Assembly: GCF_028389875.1 (NCBI RefSeq)
Contig: NC_084663.1
Coordinates: forward strand, 171,842,301 to 171,906,300
DNA from: Rhea pennata
Lineage: Eukaryota > Chordata > Aves > Rheiformes > Rheidae
DNA length: 64,000 bases
Reading direction: 5' to 3'
The translations under genes and the position numbers were made by a program. This document shows positions 27,685 through 39,751 of the stretch, piece by piece; position 1 is the first letter of the stretch; the number at the start of each line of letters is the position of its first letter. The notes under the pieces are model-generated. The model was not told where the DNA came from. It made no database searches and saw only the letters and a program-made list of their open reading frames with translations.

Positions 27685-29792
27685 ATTAATATTATGAGAT
27701 TACTAATGAGTCACCTGGAATTTGCTTAACACGTATCACAGCAAACAACTTGAAAATTTCTTCCATCCCACCCCAAAGGGCTTAGCTAATACCTGGTTCA
27801 AAACACACACACACAGCTTCCTTTGGTCTCAGCACATCTGCTGTGTTTTATAGCTTAACCCCCAAGATCACAACAGGGGAAATAAGAAAGGAAAAGGGTG
27901 GGCAAAGAGGCAGACAAGACATCCAGGAGCTCAGAGCCAAAGGAGTAATGAAGATTTGGGGTTCAACGCTGTGACGAATATCTTTTAAATGAGAAATATA
28001 GAAGCACAGTACAAGCGCGTTTGTGTCGTCTAACCTTAAATGCCTAATTGCAGAGTCTTGGCCCTTCATGCAATCAGTAAAGAAAGGCGTCTGGAAGGCA
28101 TCTCAATATGGCCAAAACTATGTGTAGTCTCACTGGTGCAAATCACTTTCTGGAGTCACCTCTCCCCACGACTATATAGGGGACTTCAGCTCTCAATGCG
28201 AGTGCATAACATGTGCTCAGTGTAAGGGTTGGGAATTCCCTCCCAGAGCACCAAACTGCAGTCCCCAGTTCTCTTTCCTGTTTATGGAGAAGATCAGATA
28301 AGCTATGATGACTTCATATTTGTTTTCAAAAAAAAATTATCCTCATGAATATCCAACTGTGAATTAATGTGCATGATCAGTAAGTATGGGTGACAGTCAC
28401 AAACCAATAAGACAAACGGTCCTTACTTTAAAGGTCACTTGACAAACTTAAAACACTTGAGAATCAATGGATCTGTACTGTTTTGTTTTATAATTGATTC
28501 ATATACTTCAAGAGCAGGAGGTATCATTACGCTTATTTAGCCTGACCTGTGTAAGAGAAGACACAGCTACTGCTCAGTAATTCACATAGCAAATCTATGA
28601 TTTCTGATGGGAGTAGAGGCGTTGGTAGTAAATCTGTAGTTTGAGCCCATTTCTAACTTGGTCTAGCATAGATAATTTTATACATAGTATTGGAATAGTA
28701 CATTAGGCAAACATGCATGTGGGGATTTTTTAAAATCTGGTTCACTGATCTGCTTGAACTATTAGCATCTACTGCAGACATACATCCATGAAGTCGAAAA
28801 AATGTTTATGAGGCTCCTAACTGAGGAGAAGCAGAACTTGTGTTCACAGCTGTATAGTTAAAATTCCATGTTAAATGTCATTTTAATATCAGATGGACCA
28901 TAAAATACCCTTGAATTATTTTTATATAGGTAATATAAAAAGCAAAGAGTTCTACCCAGAAATTCCTTGTTAAAAATAGAAACATGCTTATATCCAGAAG
29001 TTAACTTAAAATTTCAGGGCTTGATCAGCTGTGAATTGTTTTTAGCATATCAGAGGTAGGAAGGTATGAGGGATAAACAGCTACAGCTCAGAAAAAAAAA
29101 AAAGAAAAAAAAGAGAGAGAGATAGCACTGTCTTAACAGCCAAAGTTATCTTGAAATGGCTTAAAAACTTTCCTAGCACAGGTAAAATACTGCACAGATC
29201 TCTGAAGTCTGGTTTACAGTTTGGCAAAGCAGAAGGGAGCAGAGCTTTACCTAACAACTCAGGTTCCCTTATTAATGTGCTACATGGTTACTGCAGTATT
29301 TCACCTATCCTTCACCTTTAGATAGATATATTTTTCACGGAGACTGCAAACCTCAACACCAGCAAATTCTGAAGTGATAGGGACTACTTGTACCTAAAAA
29401 TCTCTCTTTTTTTCTTTTTTTCCTTTTTTTAAAAAATACATTTTGTACTTCATTCATGTGTTCCTACATATTGAATTCTGCACCCTTAGCCAGCCCTGAG
29501 AAATTAATACATCCAGCCTGTTCCCTGCAGGGGGAGTGGTTGTCCTGCAATTAGGCTGTGATTCCCAGCAGTTTCGTTTAATGCAGAGATGTATTCAGAA
29601 ACAGCTTCATGCAACAGTTGCTACAGGAAAAATAGCAGCACATCCCTTCTTGGCTTCACTCTCTTACTTGTCTTGTGTAAGAGGGATGGGGGCCCCCATT
29701 CCTGAAGTGCCGAATCACTCCCAAAAACTCTTCCCTCCCAAAAGCTGTTCCTAGCTGGTTTTTTTGTTGTTGTTTTTTGGGGTTTTGTTGTT

Positions 29793-29793
<1 letters not shown>
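27685..29793. other. Intergenic, no gene seen
   Basis: AT-rich DNA with a short (AC)n run near 27805-27818 and an A/G-rich run near 29090-29123. No exon or repeat family is recognised. Confidence 0.65.

Positions 29794-29849
<56 letters not shown>
29794..29849. repeat. T56 homopolymer with GTT-rich edge
   Basis: Fifty-six uninterrupted T, preceded by degenerate TTG repeats (29756-29793). On the minus strand it would be a poly(A) tail, but no known retrocopy sequence lies upstream of it (29850 onward), so it may be a mononucleotide microsatellite. Confidence 0.95.
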
Positions 29850-29851
<2 letters not shown>

Positions 29852-30277
29852 CGTGAGGAGGTCAGCATTTTCAAAAGTAACTAGCATTGCTGGAGCCTCA
29901 CTCTTTGGCTCTCCTCTTTGCTGGTGGCCCTGTTACAAGCAGCTCCTGGCAGAATCGCTCTATGCAGAATGAGAAAGGACAAAGTCTCCTAGGAAGAACA
30001 TGATGCACAAAGGCTGTGGCAGCAGGTTGCTGTTATGATTCATTTAAAAATCAATGGCAAAATACCTATTGACTTTGCTAGCAACAGGATTGCATAGCAT
30101 GCTCACAAAGTCCAGGTTTCAGTGCTGCTGAGATTCAATTTCTTTCCTCATAAGGGAGAGAGATGAGTAGGAATTCCTAAATTCTTAAAACCAGCTTAGA
30201 TATGGCTCTACTATCACATCTCCTTACAAGGAAGCCATATACATTTTGGTTTTTTTCTTCGTGGTTGTCATGAAAAG

Positions 30278-30662
30278 CTCATTCTCTTCAGCCTCTTTAG
30301 CCTGGAGAAGAGAAGACTGAGGGGGGATCTGATCAATGTGTATAACTATCTGAAGGGAGGGTGTCAAGGGGACAAGGACAAACTCTTTTCAGTTGTCCCA
30401 TGTGACAGGACAAGAGGCAGTGGGCAGAAATTGAAGCACAGGAAGTTCCGCCTGAACGTGAGGGGGAATTTCTTCCCTGTGAGAGTGATGGAGCCCTGGC
30501 ACATGTTGCCCAGAGAGGTTGTGGAGTCTCCTTCTCTGGAGATATTCAAAGCCTGCCTGGATGCAATCCTGTCTAACATGCTCTAGGTGACTCTGCTTGA
30601 GCAGGGAGGTTGGACTAGATGATCTCCAGAGGTCCCTTCCAACCTTACTGATCCTATGATCC
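30278..30662 (+). mobile_element. 5'-truncated CR1 LINE, 3' end
   Basis: About 385 bp of CR1: CAGCCTCTTTAGCCTGGAG, GAGGGGGGATCTGATCAATG, GCAGAAATTGAAGCACAGGA, GTGGAGTCTCCTTCTCTGGA, GATCTCCAGAGGTCCCTTCC, ending with CTGATCCTATGATCC. This is the end of ORF2 and the 3' UTR with the short tail repeat, typical of 5' truncation during target-primed reverse transcription. It closely matches the nested CR1 at 3263-3488 where they overlap, so the two may be one subfamily. Confidence 0.9.
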
Positions 30663-31737
30663 TCCCTCTTACCCTCTATGTTGTAAGGCCAACTGTCTTG
30701 TTAATCCTAGCTGAGATGGAGCAAGGTGGCTATATTACACCTAGCACCTCTAGGATAACAAAACACGAATCAAATTGTACAGATATAAGAAAAATGAGAT
30801 AGAAATTGGTGATCTAACCTCAGGAAAGGGGCAGATCCAGCAACATCAGTGGCAGAAGACACTAACAGAGAGAAGGCAATATGTTACCGTTGAATCAAGT
30901 GAGATTCCACAGAAGCAGAAATGCGCACTTCAATACAAACCAGTTTATGGGCAGAACTGATCCATTCAAAATCTTGTAAAAATGACTTCCACCTGTATCG
31001 CAGCACATCTGAGTGCCCACGTGGGAACTGATTAGCTGCTCAATGAAGGTCTTTACCATGACATTCCTGTTCTAGCATTTCCACAAACATGTAGCTGCTA
31101 CATAGGTATTGCTTAAAGTGTTGCTTTTGCAGTATGAAGCCCTGGACAGTTTAAGACCAGCTCGTTTGGGAGGATCGCCTGCACTTCAACAGCTACTGTC
31201 ACTCAGGCTATGGGGAAACTGCATCAAGCCCTAGGTTAGGGGCTTAGGTTTGAATTCAGGAGTCAGTCCCATATTCAGGCATTGTTGTGTAGGTGCCTAC
31301 ATAGGTGTCTACACTGGTTATCAGTGGAGTTCTGGCCACCACAGCCAGGGGAATCAGAAAAGCAGCTCAGCTGACCAAATACAGGGACTCAATTCAGTTG
31401 TCTCAGTCAGTCACCTTTCATATCTGTCAGGCCCACGTAGATGCCACAGACATTCATGGGCGTTTCAAATGGCATTCAATGCCTAAAAATGAGCGGTTGA
31501 ATTGAGCTCTAGGTATCTGGTATAGGATGGAATGAATAGCCAGCCCTCTTGGACTCACTGACTGTATTGATTGCTTCTCCCTGGACTGTCATGGGAACAC
31601 AGGTACCTTGTACACAAGTGGACATGTAGACAAATTATGTGTGCTTGCCTGTACCTTAGTTGAAAGAGGAGAGGATCCTAAATTCAGAATTAACTCCTTT
31701 CTCTTCCAAGCTGCTGATGCACAAGAGCCTTCCCAGA

Positions 31738-31761
31738 TTTTTTTTTTTTTTTTTTTTTTTT
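31738..31761. repeat. T24 homopolymer
   Basis: Twenty-four T. A simple repeat that creates a spurious polyphenylalanine ORF. Confidence 0.95.
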
Positions 31762-33927
31762 ATGACCTACTTGGTTACCATAGTGAAGAAGGAGAAAAGA
31801 TGGCATTTATGGGCAGAGTATTTTAAAAAGAAAAAAAAATGTATTCCTTTTCATTTCTCTCTCTCTCTTTTTTTTTAAATATATAATTTGGTATCCTGTT
31901 GGATTATGCAGGGTTTTGTACCAACTTTTAACAGCTATGTGCAACATGTATAAGTATACTTTTAACAAAGGTCAAAGACACCTCAAAATTTGAAGCAATG
32001 TCATAAAAATCTGCTTAAATAAGTGTTCATGTCTATGATTAGATGTAGTTTCTATCACCTCTCCTCAACATCAGCTGCGCTGTGACATTAGCCAGCTAGT
32101 CACTGATACATTCTAGACACTGTCACACTATTGGAAAAAGATTTCATTTGCTTTTACATTATCTCATCTGGCTTCAAGATTGTTTAAACTGAAGAATGCA
32201 GAAACAATTTTCCCAGCTTTGAACATGAAATCCTGTGAAAGGCAGGAGGGACATGGAAAAAACCTCTGAGCAGGCAGCAAGGTGTAAAGAGTGTGACGAG
32301 ACTTCTCAATACGCCACAAAGCTGTTTTGGTGCCAGTTCTGAACGACTACCTCCAAGAGCAGCAGAAAGAGTCCACCACAGGCTTTGCCAGTGTTCATGT
32401 CCCCCATCCCCAGAGTCTCCTGACCACAACTCCAGCTCCCCACACACCCTGCGGGATCCCCATTAAGAGCCTTGGCTGGTTGAGGGCCATCCAGTAGACA
32501 TACAGTGGATACACCCCGGATGGGGCATGCAGTAGCCAAGTCCCCCCCACCTTCCTTGCAATGCAGACACTAATTTAGGTCTTTTTCCTCTGCTCAGAAT
32601 TTCTAAGAACATAATTATGTTGAGATTTCCACATCTTTGTCAGGCTGGACTGATGTTAATCAACAAAAGCCTGATAGGCAGTGGCAGGGCAGTCGCACAA
32701 GTCTTTTTGTTCTTAGGAAAGGTGAAAAAACAAATTCCAAAAGTATTTCAAGAGTCAATGCTCAACACCACCATTTGTTTCTCTAATCCTGGAGAACATA
32801 AAAATTGTAAGTAACGTGGTTCTTTCACATGCCTGGTGAAAATGCTTAGATTGTACAGAATTTGAGGCAAAAAATATGTTTGATGATGTATTAATATGAC
32901 AAAGGAACAGGAATAGACATATTAAAATAAATTGCTACAACCATGCAAATTCAGAGTTTTCTGCGTTTTCCCCTTCTTGGAGACTTTGTCAAGCTGTATA
33001 TTGCACAACAAAAATCCTTACATTTCATCCCAAAATTTCATGGGGAAGGGCAAGGAACATGGACTTATCATATCATACTTGTCTTTCAAAAAGAAGAAGC
33101 GGAAGGAAACTAAATTACCATATCTGTATTTAAATATAGTCCTTTGAGAATTGATAGGAAACAGAGACCTCTTCACTTCTATTCTATGCTTTGCAGGATG
33201 AGGTACAAAGTCAGCAAGCAACCAGTAAGAGAGAGAACTGGAAGAAACCATTGTTTTCCCCTTATAGTTTAGATAACTAGTCAAAATTCAGAGTCAAGAT
33301 GCTTCAGTTAGGAAAAGTTAATGTTAAATTCCAATACTTCTTTACTGCTTTGTTATTTATTAGCAAAGAAAAGAGAAAAAGCAGTTTCCCTGAACAGAGC
33401 GGGAGTCAGACAGCAATAAGCACAAACTTGGCTTGTCCAAAAACAATTCCAGGGCATCCAAGAGCTATAAATTGGAATTACAATTCACTATATTTTTCAT
33501 TATAAATTTCACTGAAATACTTTTGGAAATTTTGCTTTAAAAGATTTTTTTTTCTATTTTTTTTAAACGATAAAAAAAGAGTCTCTGCTTGCAGCTCCAG
33601 ATCTCATTCTTCACCTAGAGAAGCTCTCACTAGGCTTTTCCAAGGACAATGTACCCAGGCTTGGGTCTGACTTTTTCTGTTTCTCCTGTGTTCAGACACG
33701 TGCACACCTTTGGTGAATAACACCATGCCTGACCACCTAGAGAGAAAAGGCGTCAGTAAGGAGAGGCTGACAAAAGGGAAGGGAATGGAGAAATGAAGAA
33801 AGCAGCAGGTTGAAGCAGATCCTACTTGCCACATGAGTTAGTGATTCATAAACACACATCACGAGCAGCCAACTTTTGCATATGATTGCACCTATATGGG
33901 GCATGGACGGTAAACTCTGCTTGATTT

Positions 33928-33944
33928 CCCCCCCCCCCCCCCCC
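33928..33944. repeat. C17 homopolymer followed by GGG
   Basis: Seventeen C then GGG. On the minus strand this is a long G run able to form G-quadruplex-like structures. Confidence 0.95.
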
Positions 33945-34199
33945 GGGTTAGAAAGGGAGGGAAACTATTATAGCATTTTAATATATTAAATGAAACTTTG
34001 ACTCCCTCTTTATCCAAACTACCACTGACTACCAAAGCTTGAAATTTTTGCTCAGATTTGCGAGCCATTTTTAATACAGTTGTTTGATGCTGAAATAACA
34101 TCATACTGTATCTCACCTTCACATATTTGAAGATTATATGGTATTTGTCCTCCAGTTTAATTAGGCTTAGTCTTTGCAAATATTACGCTAGAAAAAATT

Positions 34200-36045
34200 T
34201 CAGTGCTGCAACCCTTTCGTGAACAGGGTTCCCCCTCACGTTCCTGTGCTTCAATTCCTGCCCTTTGCCTCTTGTCCTCTCACATGGGAGAACTGAAAAG
34301 AGTTTGGCCCTGTCCCCTTGACACCCTCCCTTCAGGTACTTGTACACATTGATCAGATCCCCCCTCAGTCTTCTCTTCCCCAGGCTGAAGAGGCCCAGCT
34401 CTCACAGCTGTTCCTTGTAGGGCAGATGCTCCAGCCCTCTGATCATCTTCATAGCCCTACGCTGGACTCTCTGCAGTAGCTCCATGTCTCTCTTGTACGG
34501 GGGAGCCCAGAACTGGACACAGCACTTGAGATGAGGCCTCCCCAGGGCTGAGGAGAGGGGCAGGATCACCTCCCTCAACCTGCTGGCAACAGTCTTCCTC
34601 ACATGCCCCAGGAGACCACTGGCCTTCTTGGCCACAAGGGCACATTGCTGGCTCACAGTCATTTTGTCATCCACCAGCACTCCCAGGTCCTTCTCTGCAC
34701 AGCTGCTCTCCAGCAGGTCAGCTCCCAGCTTGTACTGGTGCATGGAGTTATTCCTCCCTAGGTGCAGGACCCTGCACTTGCCCTTGTTGAACCTCAGGAG
34801 GTTCCTCTCCACCCAGCTCTCCAGCCTGTCCAGGTCTCTCTGAATGGTAGCACAGCCCTCAGCCAGCCTCAGTGTCAGCCACTCCTCCCAGCTTGGTATC
34901 ATCGGCAAACTTGCTGAGGAGGCACTCTGTCCCCTCACCCAGGTCATTGATGAAGAGGTTGAACAGGATGGGACCCAGTACCGAGCCCTGGGGGATGCCA
35001 CTAGCCACAGGCCTCCAACTAGACTCTGTGCTACTGATGACGACCCTCTGAGCTCTGCCTTTCAGCCAGTTCTCAATCCACCTTACTGTCCACTCGTCTA
35101 ACCCACGCTTCCTGAGCTTATCTAGGAGGATGTGATGGGAGACAGTGTCAAAAGCCTTGCTGAAGTCGAGGGAGACAACATGCACTGCTCTCCCCTCATC
35201 TCCTCAGCCAGTCATGCCATCCTAGAAGGCTATCAGATTGGTTAAGCAGGATTTCCCCTTGGTGAATCCATGCTGGCTACTCCTGATCACCTTCTTTTCC
35301 TCCATATGCCTGGAGATGACATCCAGAAGGAGCTGTTCCATCACCTCTCCAGGGATGCAGGTGAGGCTGACGGGGCTATAGTTGCCTGGGTCCTCCTTCT
35401 TGCCCTTCCTGAAGACTGGAGTGACACTGGCTTTCTTCCAGTCCTCAGGCACCTCTCCAGTTCTCCAGGACCTTGCAAAGATGATGGAGAGAGGCCTGGC
35501 AACAACATCCGCCAGCTCCATCAGTACCCGTGGGTGCATCCCATCAGGGCCCATGGATTTGTGGATGTCTAGCCTGCCCAGAAGGTCTCTAATCCTATCC
35601 TCCTCAACCAAAGGAAAGTCTTCCCTTCTCCGGACTTTCTCCCTCATGTCCAGGCTGCAGGATTCCTGAGGGCTGCCCTTAGCAGTGAAGACTGAAGCAA
35701 AGAAGGCATTCAGTAATTCTGCCTTCTCTGTATCCCTTGTCACCAGGGCCCCTGCCCCATTCAGTAGTGGGCCCACACTTTCCCTAGTCCTCCTCTTGCT
35801 GCTGATGTATCTGAAGCCCTTCCTGTTGTCCTTGACATCCCTTGCCAGACTCAATTCCAGTTGGGCCTTAGCCTTCCTTGCTGCATCTCTACATACTCTG
35901 GCTGCATTCCTATAATCCTCCCAAGTAGTCTGTCCCCTCTTCCACATTCTGTGTACTTTTTTCTTCTGTTTGAATTTGGACAAGAGCTTCTTGCTCACCC
36001 CTGCAGGTCTCCTGCCCCTTGTGCTGTGATGTATTTCCACATCCA
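34200..36045 (-). mobile_element. CR1 LINE copy with most of ORF2, 3' end missing
   Basis: About 1.85 kb read on the minus strand. The 5' edge, near 36045, falls inside ORF2 after the endonuclease, so the copy is 5'-truncated. It runs through the reverse transcriptase and into the start of the 3' UTR, where it stops around CCCCCTCACGTTC and TGTTCACGAAAGG, without the usual GGAGTCTCC...ATTCTATG tail. This is the most complete LINE in the window and shows less decay than the one at 2.6-4.9 kb. Confidence 0.92.
34402..36040 (-). pseudogene. CR1 ORF2 reverse transcriptase, broken
   Basis: Three ORF pieces belong to one CR1 reverse transcriptase. The piece at 35222-36040 holds the linker and early RT ([48 protein letters not shown]). 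After two in-frame stops (near 35220 and 35200), 34859-35185 follows with [26 protein letters not shown] and the catalytic [10 protein letters not shown] frameshift around 34860-34880 then leads to 34402-34843 (DLDRLESWVERN, GKCRVLHLGR, KDLGVLVDDKM, FWAPPYKRDMELL). The enzyme would copy CR1 RNA at the target site. This copy cannot make it, although the active-site Asp pair is still present. Confidence 0.92.
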
Positions 36046-37920
36046 GATATTATCTGACAGGATGATCATTATCTTGGTATTAGTGAAACCTACAGAAATC
36101 TTTATGACAATGAACTTAAATATATATATATATATATAATTTTAATTAAACCTTTAAACAGAGATAGAACAACTGACTTGTCAACCCCTGGAATTGCACT
36201 GCATAACAATCCACAGAACCATCTCAAAGAAACTATCATGCCATGGGGTGGCTTCACTTACTAATTAAGCAATGACTTTGCAAGTGAGGAGTTTACTTTC
36301 ATAGGCAAACAGTGAAGTGTTTGGGAGCGTATCAGTCATTAGAGGATATGCTCTCTTCAAGTCATTGCAACTCAGCATTATATGAAGAGAACCAGGCAGC
36401 GTTAAGTGGATATCACAGAGGCTAGCTGAATTAAAAGCTTGCATGCTTGCAGAGATTTTTTTTTTTTAATTAACCATCTTTTTCCTGGGTGTTGGCAGTG
36501 CTAATTGCATCCAGGAATGCCTGGATCTGTACAACACCCGTGCCTGTATTCCAGGTCAGATAAAATACTATGAGAAAACGCAGTCATGTAGTTGTCAAGT
36601 AAAGATGGGTAGCAATGAACTGAATAACAGCATTTTTTTATTTTTACGTAATGAAAAAATTACAGCCTTCTCCGTTCCATGTTCTCTGATAGGCTTCCGC
36701 TTATACCTACTAAAACACAGTGACTCTTCTTTTCTACATCTCCGTTGATCACAACATAAATGATTCAGTGAGAAACAGCTGCAACCCACTGATCCTTGTT
36801 TTTTTTTAATTGCTGAAGTGTCTTCAGCAACAGATTTTCCAAACAGCTGGCAGAAGATTTCAGCTAGAAGAGAGGCAGAGCTGGAGGTTTAGGTTAGAGT
36901 CTCCTTACAGCATTTTTTCATAATTCACTAAATATTTTACTGAAGTTAGAAATTTCTCCTCCAGAAAGATTGTCAAGTGGTTTGAACATCCACTGTGCTG
37001 TGGAGAATACGATCAAGCCATACAAGCGAGGAGTATTCTGAGCAAGCCCCTGCACACATCTCACAGATGTTGCTGAGCTATCGCCGCTAGCAGGGAGAGC
37101 CCGTGCCTAAGCACGACCGACGTCTTTTCCTGCATACAGATGCAGGATAAAAGAAACTGAGGGTATTAAACTCTGATATAAATAACGTATGCTATGTGCT
37201 GCGAAGAACTGATCTGTCCATACTTAGGGAGAGTCTATGTGATAAATTTGGGCAGTATAGATGTTTACTTTGCCTGCAAGTAAACCAGCCAAATAAAGAC
37301 GACAGGCTTGTCCCACTGCACAGTAGTGTTGTTTTCATTATAACTCTCTTGCCTACTGTGAGAGAGGTGCCCAGTAATGTGTATCAAGCAGCATGAAGAC
37401 TAACAACAGAGAGCCTTTAAGACAAAATGGTTTTAAATAGTCAAGACTTATTTTTAAAAAGGAAAAAAAAAAAGCTTTCTCAATCATCAGAAAAGCAATG
37501 TTCAAAAAAGGAACAGCTCTCACAGAGCACCTCAAGGGGGATCCAAGGAGCAGGGATTTGTTCCTTGGGCCAAAATGATGTGCTGTTCCAAATAGAAATG
37601 TGCAGAAATGCTTTTGACTGAGATAAACCTGTCCACTGAGATACCCACAGCAATACAGGATACCTTTGAACAGAGATCAGTGCTACAACGATTTTAGAGA
37701 TAATGAAAACCCATATGACCTTAGGGACTCTACAAGAAGAACAGGAAGACCCTGATCAGCATCATCAGAGAGGGACTAATAGAGTGCGTAACAAAGTAAA
37801 TGTGTAAATTAAATACTGCAAGTACCACGGCGGTGTCCCAATTAATTTCTAAAGCACTGTGTACGTTTGTCTAAGCTACAATATTCTATATTAACGACAT
37901 TATAAGCAGAGCCAAAACAA
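36046..37920. other. Intergenic, no gene seen
   Basis: Contains a (TA)n run at 36121-36138 and a small CpG-dense patch at about 37080-37130 (six CpG). No exon is recognised. Confidence 0.65.
36121..36138. repeat. (TA)9 microsatellite
   Basis: Nine TA units, 75 bp beyond the 5' edge of the CR1. Confidence 0.9.
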
Positions 37921-37930
37921 TCTTACATAC

Positions 37931-38056
37931 CGTTCCACTGTTGTGACGTACGACTTTGATTCCGCGCCTCGAGTTTCGAGTTACAGTAAAGCACACGCTG
38001 CCACCGCACTCCAGTTGGGCGATTTTCGTGCTTTTCTAAAATGAGGCGGTCGGCGC
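37931..38056. promoter_or_regulatory. Compact CpG cluster with CRE-like site
   Basis: Fourteen CpG occur in about 125 bp, against a surrounding sequence where CpG is rare. The cluster includes TGACGTA (37944-37950, half-CRE/ATF type), TTCCGCGCCTCGAG and GGCGGTCGGCGCC. Such islands far from genes are often enhancers or orphan promoters that stay unmethylated. No TATA box or transcript start can be assigned. Confidence 0.35.
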
Positions 38057-39728
38057 CTGAATGACAAACCTAAACCTCCAGATGCTAAAATAATTTTCAT
38101 GGATATGCATGAGGGGAAACTACCCCCACTGGCTAGCACCAGAAAGTAATTTTCAGCATGTTGCGATCTTGCCAAATCGTTTTGAATGTATTAGAGTTTT
38201 TGTTTTGTCTTTTCTGTTTTTTTTTTCCCCCAGACACTGCACTCCTTAAGAACACAGTATTTAAATCATGCCATATAGTTAAATCATATCACCCTGACAA
38301 TATATAAACCAGCTTATCACTAAGATCACATTGAGCTGAAACATTTTTACTGGAAATATCTCAGCAGAAGTACTAAGTGGCACGGAAAGCAGGGAGAGGG
38401 AAGAGTGGATCAACTGCTTTAGAAGACAAGGAGTCCCAGCAAACATCTCATCCACCATCAAACAACAGAGAAGATGATAGAAAGTGAAAGTTAGGGATTT
38501 ATACTTAAAACAACTGCAGAAGTGGAGTGAAAAAATTAAAATAACATTTTTATAAATTCTTTGTGAATTATAGGTCTAACAAGTCCAGTTGTAACACTAG
38601 ACACAAAGCATATAGATGACAACATGCTAATCATAAGGTAATGTTAAATACAGATGCATTAAGACACAGTACATTGCTTGAGGCAACCTTCAGGGCATAA
38701 CAAATTAAAAGTATTTCTTGAAGGCCATTTTGCAGAATAAGTTCCCATGGTAACCAATAGAAACCACTTTCTATTGCTAAACTTACTAATTCCCAATTTA
38801 GTAAAAATAAAAATGAACAAAAAAAACATTTTAGGTAGCCATCCTACTCTATGACTAACAGCTGGAAAATTAAAATGCAGAGGAAAATTTCCTAACTGAT
38901 ATTTCAATTCATAGAATACTTCATGTTTGGAAATAAGTAACAAGAGAAAGATTAAGGAAAAAAAAAAGTAAAGATGATGTTCAGAACTCTTGGAAAAGTC
39001 CTGAAACATTTTATTCCAAAGAGGCTTTGCACTGAAATTAATAAAAGATCAGATCCTTCCTGTGAAAGCATATCCATCATCTGTCACAGACATTCTTAAT
39101 TCAAAAAAAAGAAAATAAAAACAAGATCAGTTTTAGAAGCAACCATTGCCCTTTAATATGGAACAGCTGGAAATAGAAACTTTTCTTTTTTAAGCCTTTC
39201 TACCACACACATTGAACAACTCCAAAAGAACGAGCGCTTAAGTTCTTCAAGAAATGCCTATGCTTTATGCTCTGAATCACCTTTTGAAGGTACCTGTTCA
39301 CATTTGGTTCTAAAGATCAAGTTTTAAAATTTAACACTAATGCCTCATCTGCAAGATCTCTAGCTTGAGTAATACTTAAATAAATGAGATAGACTAATAT
39401 GTACACTCAAAAACTTCTTGAGAGCAGCAAGATGTTGGTATATGATCTACCTACTTGGTTTTATGGTTTTACTTACAATTTCAAAGTTGACTGCTTTTTT
39501 GGAAGCAGCATCTAAACATTTCCTGAAATTGTTTCTGTGACATTATACGCAAAAAAATGAATCTCATAAAATAACTAAAAAGTGTCTTCATTATTTTCAT
39601 TGCCCAACTTGCCAAAAGGGAAGTGATAAAAAAAGAAAAAATACTATATTTTTAATATACATTCATTGTCAATAATTGTCCTTCGTATAGCAAATAAAGG
39701 AATCCAGTTTATGGAATTAATTTTCCAC
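38057..39728. other. Intergenic, no gene seen
   Basis: AT-rich DNA. The only notable motif is the X-box-like palindrome at 38741-38755. Confidence 0.6.
38741..38755. promoter_or_regulatory. RFX X-box-like palindrome next to CCAAT
   Basis: GTTCCCATGGTAACC differs by one base from the RFX consensus GTTGCCATGGTAAC. It overlaps CCAAT (38754-38758), a pairing that resembles X/Y-box modules bound by RFX and NF-Y. A motif match only; no proof of use. Confidence 0.35.
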
Positions 39729-39751
39729 AAAAAAAAAAAAAAAAAAAAAAA
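39729..39751. repeat. A23 homopolymer
   Basis: Twenty-three A. No retrocopy recognised upstream on the plus strand. Confidence 0.95.

Larger units (their letters stand above)
30663..34199. other. Intergenic, no gene seen
   Basis: AT-rich DNA with T24 (31738-31761) and C17 (33928-33944) runs. No recognisable exon or RNA gene. Confidence 0.65.

Noticed and set aside
29621..29887. A lysine-rich protein on the minus strand
   Set aside because: It is an artefact of the T56 tract.
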